This document shows positions 19,993-28,542 of a DNA stretch of 64,000 nucleotides, piece by piece. Numbering within the stretch: the first letter of the stretch is position 1; each line of letters begins with the position of its first letter. The notes beneath the pieces were generated by a model that worked only from the letters and a program-made list of their open reading frames with translations, did not search any database and was not told the origin of the DNA. Source of the DNA: Rheinheimera sp. MMS21-TC3 (lineage in GTDB: Bacteria; Pseudomonadota; Gammaproteobacteria; Enterobacterales; Alteromonadaceae); NCBI RefSeq assembly GCF_032229285.1, contig NZ_CP135084.1, positions 2,976,001 through 3,040,000 of the forward strand. The letters run 5' to 3'. Position numbers and translations under genes: made by a program.

Positions 19993-20913
19993 ATGAATAA
20001 AACCTATCACATTGGTACCACAGGCCAACCTTGGAGAGCAGCAGAAAAAGCTCAGTGGTTAGCCGAGCAAAGCATAAAGCGCAGCTTTTTTACTGAAGTG
20101 TTACCTGACATAGAAGCCTTAGCTGCAGAGTTTAATCTAGTTAAATATGGCGAGCTTGATTACAAAGCCGTATGTGAAAAAACTTACCCTTTATATGCAG
20201 TTAAAAGCCGCGATTGGCAGCCAAATAAAGCAACTGTGCTAGTTACAGGTGGCGTTCATGGTTATGAAACTAGCGGTGTCCATGGTGCACTGCGTTTTTT
20301 ACAAACCAAAGCCGCTGAATATAGCCGCCATTTTAATATAGTAGTTTTGCCCTGTATTAGCCCTTGGGGTTATGAAACCATTAACCGCTGGAACCCGGAA
20401 GCTATTGATCCTAACCGCAGTTTTGGTCCTGAGGGTAAAGCCGCAGAAGCTTTAGCAGCACGTCAATATTTGCAATCATTGAATACAAATTTTGCGCTAC
20501 ATATTGATTTACATGAAACCACCGATAGCGACAACAGCGAATTTAGGCCAGCCAAAGCCGCACATGATGGCACCATAAACCTTAATTGGAATATTCCAGA
20601 CGGCTTTTACACCGTAGACGACAGTGAGCATCCAAGTCCAGCCCTGCAAAAAGCTATTATTGATGCTGTTGCAAAGGTTACTCATATTGCCCCTGCAGAT
20701 GACAATGGCAAACTCATTGGTGAGCCAATACAACAACCTGGTGTTATCAACTATGCTAAAGCCTCGCTAGGCCTATGTGGCAGCGTAACCAATGCGCCTT
20801 TAGTTAGCACAACTGAGGTCTACCCTGATAGCCCAACTGCGACACCAGAGCAATGTATTCAAGCCCAAGTTGCTGCCGTTTGTGGCGCCTTAGATTACTT
20901 ATTAAGTTTATAA
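19993..20913 (+). CDS. M14 family zinc metallocarboxypeptidase-like protein
   Basis: A 306-residue protein of the zinc carboxypeptidase / succinylglutamate desuccinylase-aspartoacylase clan. From the chosen start: HxxE zinc motif GGVHGYETSG (H89, E92), DPNRSF (139-144, the substrate-binding Arg motif), HIDLHE (170-175, third zinc histidine) and STTEVYPD with the probable catalytic Glu near 275. No signal peptide, so probably cytoplasmic. An upstream in-frame ATG exists at 19972, but AGGA six bases before the ATG at 19993 makes the latter the likely start. It follows the LysR gene by 67 bp. It could cleave a C-terminal residue from a small peptide or deacylate an N-acyl amino acid; the sequence does not decide. 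Confidence 0.8.
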   Translation: MNKTYHIGTTGQPWRAAEKAQWLAEQSIKRSFFTEVLPDIEALAAEFNLVKYGELDYKAVCEKTYPLYAVKSRDWQPNKATVLVTGGVHGYETSGVHGALRFLQTKAAEYSRHFNIVVLPCISPWGYETINRWNPEAIDPNRSFGPEGKAAEALAARQYLQSLNTNFALHIDLHETTDSDNSEFRPAKAAHDGTINLNWNIPDGFYTVDDSEHPSPALQKAIIDAVAKVTHIAPADDNGKLIGEPIQQPGVINYAKASLGLCGSVTNAPLVSTTEVYPDSPTATPEQCIQAQVAAVCGALDYLLSL

Positions 20914-20978
20914 GCTGCTATTTCAATTTAGAGCCAGTTGCTAGAGTCTAAGTTTAAAGCTAACAAAGCTGCGAAACA

Positions 20979-21007
20979 AAAAAGCCAACTGCGAAGTTGG
21001 CTTTTTT
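20979..21007. terminator. Bidirectional intrinsic terminator
   Basis: AAAAAGCCAACT and AGTTGGCTTTTTT flank the loop GCGA (20991-20994). It lies between the convergent M14 peptidase gene and PEP-CTERM gene and has an A run on one side and a T run on the other, so it can serve both. Confidence 0.85.
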
Positions 21008-21022
21008 ATAGTTAAAATTTAT

Positions 21023-21814
21023 TTAAGCTTTAAACTTTCTTCTAGCAAAGAAGGTAAGCGCTAAACCAAACATTAATAAGGTACCAGGCTCAGACACTGA
21101 AGGCACACCAACTTGGACTCCACCTACAGTAATACCATCAAAAGCTAAACCAGAATCATATGCACTGTCAGTCCAATTAACAGCACCAAATTCTAAGAAA
21201 TAATTACCCGCAGCAGCAATTTGAAACGTAGATTCAATCCAACCAGTATAACCACAGCCACTATCATAACAGTCAGCTGAAGAAGCGCCTAACGGCGACC
21301 AAGTAGGCGCACCATTAATAATACTAACTGTACCTGGGTTTAATGTGGCTTCTGGCGCCGGCATTCCCATACCTGGAACAATAGTACCTGAAGGTAAAGT
21401 ACGCGCCGTAAATAACATTGCTACTTGATTATACGACTCATCAAGTAATCTAGCCCATGCATAGTCAGCATAACCAGAACCATCAGAAGTTACATAGTTA
21501 AAATAAAACTTTAAATCATCATGCTCTGCTGCTGCAAACAATGATGAACGCAACATAGAACCTGTTTGCCCTTCCAGCCCTGGTAAACCCAAACCAAGAA
21601 CGCCATTAGTGGTCGCTACCCAGCCATAGTTGCCTGAAAAAGGTGAACTGGTAATGTCGCCATCGGCACCTGCTACGCCACAAGTACCAGTACAATCCCA
21701 ACCTGTAGGAAGCCCTGAGTCAAAAATAACAGAAGCATTTGCAGTAGTAGAAAGCATAGCCAAGCCAAATACGGCTGACAACAGTTTTGTTATTGTTAAG
21801 CTTTTAGTATTCAT
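21023..21814 (-). CDS. PEP-CTERM sorting domain protein
   Basis: A 263-residue exported protein. An N-terminal signal peptide (about 1-27, ending TANA) is followed by a ~205-residue extracytoplasmic domain rich in Gly, Ser, Trp and paired Cys (CTGTC at about 40-44; CYDSGC at about 182-187). The C-terminus is a textbook PEP-CTERM tripartite signal: SEPGTL, a hydrophobic helix, then FARRKFKA. In known systems this tail is cut by an exosortase during export linked to exopolysaccharide production. No exosortase gene is in the window. The body has no fold I recognise; it resembles the extracytoplasmic beta-sandwich type common in this class. AGAGAAAG precedes the ATG. Function unknown. Confidence 0.85.
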   Translation of the reverse strand: MNTKSLTITKLLSAVFGLAMLSTTANASVIFDSGLPTGWDCTGTCGVAGADGDITSSPFSGNYGWVATTNGVLGLGLPGLEGQTGSMLRSSLFAAAEHDDLKFYFNYVTSDGSGYADYAWARLLDESYNQVAMLFTARTLPSGTIVPGMGMPAPEATLNPGTVSIINGAPTWSPLGASSADCYDSGCGYTGWIESTFQIAAAGNYFLEFGAVNWTDSAYDSGLAFDGITVGGVQVGVPSVSEPGTLLMFGLALTFFARRKFKA

Positions 21815-21980
21815 TGTATCTTTCTCTTATATATTAATAATTTCACATACCATCCAAGTAAACAAAGCAACAATTAAGCCAACTTTATTTACCTATACTT
21901 ATCAATAACTTAAGCTAAGCGCCGGTTAATGCACACACTAGAATGTAAACAATTCGGACACTTGGACCGAATTGATTGCT

Positions 21981-23525
21981 CTAAAGCCAATTATCCACTA
22001 TCAAGACTAGCCTACCTTGGAAGCCGGGTTTAGCTGTAGACTCGGTTCCAACATCTATACTTATTTGCCGCTGGCCATCTTGTTCAGTTATATCTGCAAT
22101 ATGGGGTGCATTGCCAATACCATCGTTGAAAGAAAGACCGTAACGTAGCGTTTTATCGCGAATAGCTAAAGTAATATGCTCTTGATACATAAAACCTTCA
22201 AAGTGCTCGTCAAACCAAAACTTACGATTGATTTCAAATAGGGGAATACGCACGCCAAAGTCAATCATAAACATTAACGCTTGATCTGAAGCCTGCCTTG
22301 CCTCTTTGGTTAAATAGCCAGTAAATAAATAAACGGGTTTTTTATCATCAATCAATTCTGCAAAAGTGCGTAATAACGCCGATGCATGATTATAGCGCCG
22401 CTCATTCAAAACATAGTTAGGCCCTGCCCTAACGCCAGTTACGGTATCAAAATAGTAAGAGCCTCTAACTTCAGCACCTTGATCAAACCTCTTCTGTACA
22501 CCTGGCGGTAAATCTACTTTATCAACATATAATTTTGCCGTTATGCGTAAAGAGCCGAACAAAAATCGTCTTAAGTTTTGATAGCCAGACTCAGAGTTTA
22601 CCAAACCAAAAGTACCTGAATGGCTGCGATAAGCGACCGCCCGCGGTGCTTCTTCAACATAAGCATTAGCCATCATAACTAAGCCATCACTGGCAGGCCC
22701 AGTAACTCGCTTTGAAAGCTTAAAAAATGCATCATAATCTTTGTAATTAGAACCAATAAAACAAAAACAATTTTGTGGTTCAAATGCCCCATCAAGTGTA
22801 TTTACGGCCTTAGATGTTTTACTGATTTTTAAATATTCACGCATCCGATCTTTATCAAAGTTTGAAATTTGAAACCGATCTATAGGGCCAAGATCAGGGA
22901 CATTAACTCCCATAATATCTATACCATTATGCGGTGTACCATAAGTAAACATTTTATCGACATAATGTGGACTAGGGCCATCTTGCACTAGCTCTAATCC
23001 AGTACTATCTAAACCTTCTGGAGCGCCATATTGACAAATATTCTGTAGATAACAACGACAAACTAGGCCCCCCATTGAATGAGCAACTAAGTGTACTTTG
23101 AAAGCGGCCTTTCGCACGGGGTCATCGCCACAAGTGGCAGCCCTTACTCGCAGAATAAAACTACGTAAATCTAATGCAAATTGCTCCATAGTTACTCGTT
23201 CACCATTACCTAGCAGGTTAGATGCACGCTCATAGTAACGAAACACCCAAATTGAACGAGCTTGCACTTGTGCTGGTTGTTCTTGATAACCTCCACCTTG
23301 AAAAGCATCAACATATTGATGATCTTTAATTAAACGCAATAAAGGTGACTCGAAAATAAAAGGGATAGCTTTACGTTGATGATCTTGTCGTATCACTGTT
23401 GAACCACGGTTAAACCCCATATAAGGATCTGCTGTAGTCTCATCAATTTCTGACATAGTAGCAGCAAAGCCACGGACATAAATTATAGGGTAGAAAGGTG
23501 CTTGCATAGCTGAATTTGTCGTCAT
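21981..23525 (-). CDS. Alpha/beta hydrolase (esterase/lipase-like)
   Basis: A 514-residue protein with an alpha/beta hydrolase core in its N-terminal ~310 residues. PIIYVRGF (13-20) forms the early strand and oxyanion region. The nucleophile elbow is AHSMGG with Ser150, FTYGTPHNG (194-201) follows as in lipases, the likely acid is Asp280 in GPASDGLV, and the likely base is His302 in YRSHSG. The remaining ~200 residues are an uncharacterised C-terminal domain. No signal peptide is evident. The longest frame begins at 23549, but AGGAGG at about 23532-23537 sits inside that extension, six bases before the ATG at 23525, so I take the shorter form. It stands alone on the minus strand. Substrate unknown; triacylglycerol lipase, esterase or acyl-transfer roles are possible. 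Confidence 0.75.
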   Translation of the reverse strand: MTTNSAMQAPFYPIIYVRGFAATMSEIDETTADPYMGFNRGSTVIRQDHQRKAIPFIFESPLLRLIKDHQYVDAFQGGGYQEQPAQVQARSIWVFRYYERASNLLGNGERVTMEQFALDLRSFILRVRAATCGDDPVRKAAFKVHLVAHSMGGLVCRCYLQNICQYGAPEGLDSTGLELVQDGPSPHYVDKMFTYGTPHNGIDIMGVNVPDLGPIDRFQISNFDKDRMREYLKISKTSKAVNTLDGAFEPQNCFCFIGSNYKDYDAFFKLSKRVTGPASDGLVMMANAYVEEAPRAVAYRSHSGTFGLVNSESGYQNLRRFLFGSLRITAKLYVDKVDLPPGVQKRFDQGAEVRGSYYFDTVTGVRAGPNYVLNERRYNHASALLRTFAELIDDKKPVYLFTGYLTKEARQASDQALMFMIDFGVRIPLFEINRKFWFDEHFEGFMYQEHITLAIRDKTLRYGLSFNDGIGNAPHIADITEQDGQRQISIDVGTESTAKPGFQGRLVLIVDNWL

Positions 23526-23656
23526 GACATTCCTCCTATTGATTGCCACAACATCTAATTGTTGGCTTATAGGTTACAGCGGCACTACAAGCAATAGTAT
23601 TAATCAAGCTGTACCGCTTTAGTACAAGTTAAAACTATAGTTGAAATAAACAAATT

Positions 23657-23695
23657 AAGGAGGATGAAATGAAAAGACTATTTTGCAGCAAATAG
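23657..23695 (+). other. Near-perfect ribosome binding site with 8-codon ORF (possible leader peptide or gene remnant)
   Basis: AAGGAGG at 23657-23663 is followed five bases later by ATG (23669), which opens an 8-codon frame encoding MKRLFCSK and a TAG stop. Nothing else is on the plus strand for the next several kb. It may be a tiny peptide gene, a decayed gene start or chance. The terminator of the opposite-strand csp gene lies just downstream. Confidence 0.2.
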
Positions 23696-23701
23696 AAATG
23701 G

Positions 23702-23734
23702 AAAAAAAACTAAGGCCTTATAATAAGGCCTTAG
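23702..23734 (-). terminator. Intrinsic terminator of the cold shock gene
   Basis: CTAAGGCCTTA (23710-23720) and TAAGGCCTTAG (23724-23734) form an 11-bp stem around a 3-base loop. Read on the minus strand the stem is followed by eight T residues (complement of 23702-23709), a classic rho-independent terminator 60 bp after the csp stop. Confidence 0.9.
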
Positions 23735-23793
23735 GATATGAATTTGTTAGTTAAGCTTTACTTTGCTATTAGCAGAAGCAGCTTAGTTTACAA

Positions 23794-24003
23794 TTAGATG
23801 CAAACGATGTTTTCAGCTTGTGGGCCTTTTTGGCCTTGGCTTAAAGTAAATTGTACTTGTTGGCCTTCAGCTAAAGTTTTGAAACCGTCGCTTTTGATAG
23901 CGCTGAAATGGGCAAATACGTCTGGACCAGATTGTTGCTCAATAAAACCAAAACCTTTAGCTTCGTTGAACCATTTAACGGTACCAGTAACAGTATTAGA
24001 CAT
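23794..24003 (-). CDS. Cold shock domain protein (CspA family)
   Basis: A 69-residue single cold-shock-domain RNA chaperone that melts RNA secondary structure. RNP1 is KGFGFIE (16-22) and RNP2 is VFAHF (29-33); the start [20 protein letters not shown] and the end GPQAENIV are typical. The ATG follows AGGATTTTAATT. A long upstream stretch without genes (24004-24288) is consistent with the long 5' untranslated leader of cold-inducible csp genes, and an intrinsic terminator follows. Family members are paralogous, so I do not assign a letter. Codon use is normal. Confidence 0.95.
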   Translation of the reverse strand: MSNTVTGTVKWFNEAKGFGFIEQQSGPDVFAHFSAIKSDGFKTLAEGQQVQFTLSQGQKGPQAENIVCI

Positions 24004-24150
24004 AATTAAAATCCTGAATAAATTAAAAAAATATATGAGCCTTAAATAGGCAATTCAGCTGGAAGAAAACTGAGATTTAGATATAACAGAACGAAGGTTT
24101 ATGACTAAAACTGCGGATTGTACTTATATAAAACTAGGCTTTCCCTCAAG
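24004..24150 (-). promoter_or_regulatory. Probable csp promoter and long 5' leader
   Basis: On the minus strand, TTGGCT, 18 bases, then TATATA can be read near 24120-24152, placing transcription start about 115 bases before the csp ATG. That would give a long AT-rich leader like those of cold-regulated csp mRNAs. The promoter reading is weak and the leader structure was not computed. Confidence 0.35.
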
Positions 24151-24288
24151 CCAAATGCACTATAACGCTTATCTAAGTAGTAAGTCAACTATTAGTTGAA
24201 ATTTATGCAATTAACTTAAAAAAACTTAACTGGGTAAACAGCAACCTAGAAACTAAATCTCTAAGTTGCTCTTTTGTTTTTAATTACT

Positions 24289-25743
24289 TTATTCTAAACC
24301 ACCTAAACATAAATACTTGATATCAGTATAGTCATCTAAACCATACTGCGAACCTTCTCGACCATAGCCGGAGTGTTTAATGCCGCCAAAAGGTGCAGCA
24401 GCATTAGAGATAGCGCCTTCATTAATGCCTAACATGCCAAACTGCAAAGCTTGAGCAACACGAAATACCCGACCAATATCTCGGCTGTAAAAATAAGCAG
24501 CTAAGCCATAGTCTGTCGCGTTAGCTAGCTGAATAGCTTCAGCTTCATCTGTAAACTGTTGTAAAGCTATAACAGGACCAAATATTTCTTGTTGGCTTAT
24601 AGCCATATCCGCTGTTACTTGGCTTAGTATTGTCGGTGTATAAAACTGTTTACCGGCTTTATGTCGTTGACCACCAAGCTCTAGCTTTGCACCTTGTTCA
24701 ATAGCAGAATCAACTAGCTTAGCTACTTTTTGTAACGCTTCATCGCTAATCAAAGGACCAAGATCTGAGCTTGACTTAAAACCAGTACCTACTTTTAGCC
24801 CATTAACCGCAGCTAAAAGCTTGCTAATAAAAGCAGCATAAATACTTTTATCAACTAAGATCCTATTAGCACAAACACAAGTTTGGCCGGCATTGCGAAA
24901 CTTAGCCACTAACAAACCTTGCACAGCAGCGTCTAGATCAGCATCAGCAAATACGATAAAAGGCGCATTGCCGCCTAACTCCATCGTTACCCGTTTAATG
25001 CCTTTAGCACATTGTGCAGCTAAGATTTTACCTACAGCAGTAGAACCAGTAAAACTAAATTTAGCTACCCTGGGGTCGGTAGTTAAAACTTCCCCTAAAG
25101 CCTTAGCGTCTGTACCAACAACAACATTAAATACTCCTTTAGGTATGCCTGCTTGCTCTGCCAATACTGCCATTGCCAAAGCAGAAAGAGGAGTTTGTTG
25201 TGCTGGTTTAACCACAAAGGTACAACCCGCAGCTAAAGCTGCGGCCGCTTTACGCATCATCATGGCATTAGGGAAATTCCAAGGCGTGATTGCAGCAACA
25301 ACGCCTACAGCTTGGCGCTGAACAATTATTCGTTTATCCGCTGAAGGAGCCGGAATAGTTACACCGTCTAAACGTTTTGCTTGCTCTGCAAACCACTGCA
25401 AATACGAAGCACCATAGTTAATTTCTGCTTCAGCTTCAATTAACGGCTTACCTTGCTCTGCAGTTAGAATAATAGCTAAATCGGTTTGGTACTTAATTAA
25501 TAGCTGATACCAGCTATTAAGCAGTTCGGAACGTTTTGCAGCAGGTAACGCACTCCAGCCAGGAAAAGCCTTATGGGCAGCCGCCACTGCTGCTAATGCT
25601 TGTTCTGGTCCAGCGTCTGCCACTTGGTTTAACACTTGGCCATCAGCAGGATTAATAACAGCAAAGCTGTTATGGCTGCTATGCCATTCACTGTTAATAT
25701 AAGAGCCCTGACGTAGTAAATACTGAGAAAGTGCTGGTTGCAT
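24289..25743 (-). CDS. gabD: NAD(P)-dependent succinate-semialdehyde dehydrogenase
   Basis: A 484-residue aldehyde dehydrogenase of the GabD branch, oxidising succinate semialdehyde to succinate at the end of the GABA pathway. Visible landmarks: PWNFPNAMMMRKAAAALAAGC, catalytic Glu in MELGGNAPF (about 255-263), catalytic Cys in NAGQTCVC (about 287-294) and EIFGPVIAL near the C-terminus. Length equals E. coli GabD (482). AAGGAAG precedes the ATG. No GABA transaminase or permease is adjacent; a Ca/Na exchanger lies upstream on the same strand 51 bp away. A weak hairpin at 24241-24270 separates it from the csp leader. Related semialdehyde dehydrogenases remain possible. Confidence 0.88.
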   Translation of the reverse strand: MQPALSQYLLRQGSYINSEWHSSHNSFAVINPADGQVLNQVADAGPEQALAAVAAAHKAFPGWSALPAAKRSELLNSWYQLLIKYQTDLAIILTAEQGKPLIEAEAEINYGASYLQWFAEQAKRLDGVTIPAPSADKRIIVQRQAVGVVAAITPWNFPNAMMMRKAAAALAAGCTFVVKPAQQTPLSALAMAVLAEQAGIPKGVFNVVVGTDAKALGEVLTTDPRVAKFSFTGSTAVGKILAAQCAKGIKRVTMELGGNAPFIVFADADLDAAVQGLLVAKFRNAGQTCVCANRILVDKSIYAAFISKLLAAVNGLKVGTGFKSSSDLGPLISDEALQKVAKLVDSAIEQGAKLELGGQRHKAGKQFYTPTILSQVTADMAISQQEIFGPVIALQQFTDEAEAIQLANATDYGLAAYFYSRDIGRVFRVAQALQFGMLGINEGAISNAAAPFGGIKHSGYGREGSQYGLDDYTDIKYLCLGGLE

Positions 25744-25794
25744 GAATTCGCTTCCTTCTTAGGTTTAATAGTCGTTACTTAGGATGCTTCTTAC

Positions 25795-26763
25795 TTAGAT
25801 AATAACAGTGCTAACTAAATATCCACTATAACCTATATACGCCAATAACAATAAAACACCATGAAGACGATTAATCTGCCCCTGCTTTTTATAGCCATAA
25901 CCCATAATAAACAATGCTGCTGTTAAAGCAGCCATTAAGGTCCAATCTCGAGTTAACACTACGGCATCTAAACTTATTGGCTTAATAGCTGCAGCTATGC
26001 CCACTACAGCTAAAGTATTAAATAAATTGGAGCCTATAACATTACCCAAAGCTAAATCGTGCTCACCTTTTTTAATTGCAATAAGTGAAGCAGCCAGTTC
26101 AGGTAAAGAAGTACCAATAGCAACAACGGTTAAACCAATGACTAAATCACTAACCCCTATACCTTGAGCAATATATACAGCACCAAACACCAATAGACGT
26201 GAAGCTATAATTAATAACACTAAGCCTATAATCAACCAGATAATAGCCTGCTTTAACGTTAGGTTATTGTCGCTTAGCTCAGCAACGGCTTGGTCACTAT
26301 AGTCATCTTTACTATTTCGCATCCCCTGCCAAATTGACCAACCCACTACCATAAAAAATACTACCAGTAACCCCAAAGCATCACTACGGCTTAATTGGCC
26401 ATCATATAACTGCCAACCAGCAAATAAGGTTATAGCCATTAGTATAGGCAACTCTTTACGTACTACTTGAGAATTCACAGCAATAGGGCTAATTAATGCC
26501 ACTAGGCCAATTATTAAAGCAATATTAGTGATGTTAGAGCCATAAGCATTACCAATTGCTAAAGCAGGGTTACCATCTAAGGCAGCAATAGCAGATACCA
26601 CCATCTCAGGTGCAGAAGTACCAAAACCAACTACAACCATGCCGATTAATAAAGGCGGCATACCTGCATAACCGGCAGTTGCAGCAGCACCGTCAACAAA
26701 TTTATCTGCGCTCCAGACTAATAACGCTAGCCCAGCTAACAAAGCCAATATAGCTAAAAACAT
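25795..26763 (-). CDS. Calcium/sodium antiporter (CaCA family, YrbG type)
   Basis: A 322-residue inner-membrane exchanger with about ten transmembrane helices built from two inverted repeats. Each half has its alpha-repeat: GFGTSAPEMVVS with GNAYGSNITNIAL in the first, and AIGTSLPELAAS with GNVIGSNLFNTLAV in the second. The acidic residues in these repeats coordinate the cation. Such proteins export Ca2+ against Na+ or H+. AAGGAT precedes the ATG. In E. coli yrbG belongs to a different cluster; here it lies between gabD and a small divergent membrane gene. Ion preference cannot be read from sequence. Confidence 0.88.
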   Translation of the reverse strand: MFLAILALLAGLALLVWSADKFVDGAAATAGYAGMPPLLIGMVVVGFGTSAPEMVVSAIAALDGNPALAIGNAYGSNITNIALIIGLVALISPIAVNSQVVRKELPILMAITLFAGWQLYDGQLSRSDALGLLVVFFMVVGWSIWQGMRNSKDDYSDQAVAELSDNNLTLKQAIIWLIIGLVLLIIASRLLVFGAVYIAQGIGVSDLVIGLTVVAIGTSLPELAASLIAIKKGEHDLALGNVIGSNLFNTLAVVGIAAAIKPISLDAVVLTRDWTLMAALTAALFIMGYGYKKQGQINRLHGVLLLLAYIGYSGYLVSTVII

Positions 26764-26900
26764 CGCCTATCCTTATATCTAAAATCAGGCGCGCAGCATA
26801 ACACGAAGCGAATTTTTGGCACAGTACGATTGCTTGATTTTGCTCGCATTTCAACACTGGGTTACACTGACCGTTTTAAACTAGTAATTTTGGAAACATT

Positions 26901-27086
26901 GTGACTTTACTCATTATTTTAGCAGTGTTATTAGTTGGGTTGGTATTAGTTGTTAACCTAACAGAAAGGTTTGGCAAACAAGAGGCGGCCACTAACAGTA
27001 AAATTAGTGCTTTTATTGTTCCTTTGCTGATAATAATGGTTGCTGTACAAGTATTACGCGCCTTATTTTGGCCTGATGGTTTCTAA
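26901..27086 (+). CDS. Small membrane protein with two hydrophobic segments
   Basis: A 61-residue protein beginning at a GTG preceded by TTGGAAA. Two hydrophobic helices (about 2-19 and 38-56) are joined by a short polar loop containing TERFGKQEA. It ends in FWPDGF. I do not recognise a family. It is divergent from the Ca/Na exchanger and its stop lies 3 bp from the mtfA stop on the other strand. The correct membrane-protein composition, plausible ribosome binding site and tight packing support a real gene; the GTG start is a weakness. Confidence 0.55.
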   Translation: MTLLIILAVLLVGLVLVVNLTERFGKQEAATNSKISAFIVPLLIIMVAVQVLRALFWPDGF

Positions 27087-27089
27087 ATC

Positions 27090-27911
27090 TTAGCTCCAAC
27101 TTAGCGGGTTAACCCGATAAAAATAACTTAGTTGTTGGTAAAGCTTAGTATGCTGAGCAGCAAGTTCATGGGGTTGCTCAAAAAACACTTCTGAAATAAC
27201 AGCAAAAAACTCAGCAGGATTGGTAGCGCCATAAGCATTGAATAAACTCACCTCTCCGGCCGCAACCTGATACTGCAACTGATTAAACTCTTTCGCCAAT
27301 ACTTTTGACCACTGCTGATAATCTGTACTGCGCTCTAGTAAAGGCGCGCCTGTTGCCATGCCTTTTTCTTGATCAAGCTGATGGGCAAACTCATGAATAA
27401 CCACGTTACGGCCATCATTAGGATTAGCAGCTCCTTGCTTAGCATCTGCCCAACTTAAAATAACCCTCCCTACCCCCCAAGACTCACCTGATAACAAGCG
27501 TTGCTGCTGATGCATCACTCCAGCTGCATCACGTTGCGGCCCTTTAACCATAAAAGCACCAGGATAAATAAGAATTTGCTTCAATTTAGGATAATAATAA
27601 TCTGGACGATTAAGTAATAATAAACAAGCTTGAGCAGCAATAGTGATACGCATTTCATCAGTGACAACAACACCAGCACAACCGATAAACTTTTTTTCTG
27701 CAATAAACACTTGAATATGCTGTTTTAACTGTAACTGTAAATCAGTAGGTAATACGCGATAAAAAGGCAGCCGCTGTTGTAAAATCCTTCGCCAAGCTCT
27801 AGGGAAAGGTTGCTTCAGCAAGCCTTGTCGCTTATAACGTCGCCAATACGGTTGCAATAATACTAAGCCCATGATCACTGCACCTAGCAATAAGGTAATA
27901 ATAATTGCCAT
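27090..27911 (-). CDS. mtfA: MtfA-like zinc metallopeptidase (M90 family)
   Basis: A 273-residue protein with one N-terminal transmembrane helix (2-18) and a cytosolic M90 peptidase domain. In E. coli, MtfA binds the Mlc repressor and has Zn-dependent aminopeptidase activity linked to glucose phosphotransferase control. The zinc motif HEFAHQLDQEKG (HExxH, with H in the first and fifth position) is at about 194-205, and NPAEFFAVISEVFFEQP supplies the third ligand region. The N-terminal helix is longer than in E. coli MtfA, which is soluble. No ptsG or mlc is nearby. Convergent with the small membrane gene, 3 bp apart. Confidence 0.85.
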   Translation of the reverse strand: MAIIITLLLGAVIMGLVLLQPYWRRYKRQGLLKQPFPRAWRRILQQRLPFYRVLPTDLQLQLKQHIQVFIAEKKFIGCAGVVVTDEMRITIAAQACLLLLNRPDYYYPKLKQILIYPGAFMVKGPQRDAAGVMHQQQRLLSGESWGVGRVILSWADAKQGAANPNDGRNVVIHEFAHQLDQEKGMATGAPLLERSTDYQQWSKVLAKEFNQLQYQVAAGEVSLFNAYGATNPAEFFAVISEVFFEQPHELAAQHTKLYQQLSYFYRVNPLSWS

Positions 27912-28077
27912 CTGTCACCTCTAAATATGCAACAGACCAAGTTGCGTTAACTAACAAATTAAATTATTAATGTGGCTATCAGAGCTTAAATGCAAGCTAA
28001 CTCAAGTATTATGCAACAAAGTGTGCAATATCGACTCTAATTGGCGCTTAATAGGCTTAAAGTGAATAGGAAATATA

Positions 28078-28542
28078 ATGCTGCAACTATTTAAAACCTT
28101 GCTCGACAATCTTAACCCAACTGATTCTAATGCTCAGCATCAGCCAAGCACAGTCTGTGGTTTAAGCAGTGAGCAATTTGCTAGCGTGTCGCTAATGTTG
28201 ATGGTAGCTAATGCAGATTTCAACTTAACTGTTGAAGAAACCGCACTAGTAGAGCAGTATTTACAACGTGAGTTAGGGTTAACTAATGTTGAAGCTAAAG
28301 AAGTCTGCGAACAAGCCATTAAGCGGGCCGATGAAGCCGTATCATTACATGAGTTTACAACACAACTTAAACAGTTGAGCTATGCAACTAGACTGCAGTT
28401 AATGCAGCAATTATGGCAACAAGCTTATATTGACCATGAATTAGACCCAAATGAAGAAGCTATGTTGCGCAAAATTGCCGATTTACTATTTATCCGCCAT
28501 AGCGATTATATTCAAGCCAAACTAAGAGTAATAGACAACTAA
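28078..28542 (+). CDS. TerB domain protein
   Basis: A 154-residue protein whose residues 30-145 form an all-helical TerB-like domain: an N-terminal MLMVANADFNLTVEETALVEQYL segment and a second copy-like YIDHELDPNEEAMLRKIADLL segment, both with the acidic Ca-binding-like spacing of the family. Such stand-alone TerB proteins are common in gammaproteobacteria and their function is unknown; tellurite resistance should not be assumed since no ter operon is present. Its stop overlaps by 4 bp the stop of a small membrane gene on the opposite strand. The same domain occurs in DjlA at 41.3 kb. Confidence 0.8.
   Translation: MLQLFKTLLDNLNPTDSNAQHQPSTVCGLSSEQFASVSLMLMVANADFNLTVEETALVEQYLQRELGLTNVEAKEVCEQAIKRADEAVSLHEFTTQLKQLSYATRLQLMQQLWQQAYIDHELDPNEEAMLRKIADLLFIRHSDYIQAKLRVIDN

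Noticed and set aside
24241..24280. Hairpin GCAACCTAGA/TCTAAGTTGC with T-rich tail on the plus strand
   Set aside because: The T tail points to the plus strand, where no gene ends; on the minus strand, where gabD needs a terminator, the tail is weak.
24893..25321. Open frame opposite gabD
   Set aside because: Lies antisense inside a well-supported conserved gene, lacks a ribosome binding site and has no recognisable protein features; many similar shadows elsewhere were dropped for the same reason.
28078..28542. Tellurite resistance function for the TerB domain gene
   Set aside because: No terA/C/D/Z genes nearby; stand-alone TerB proteins have no proven tellurite role.
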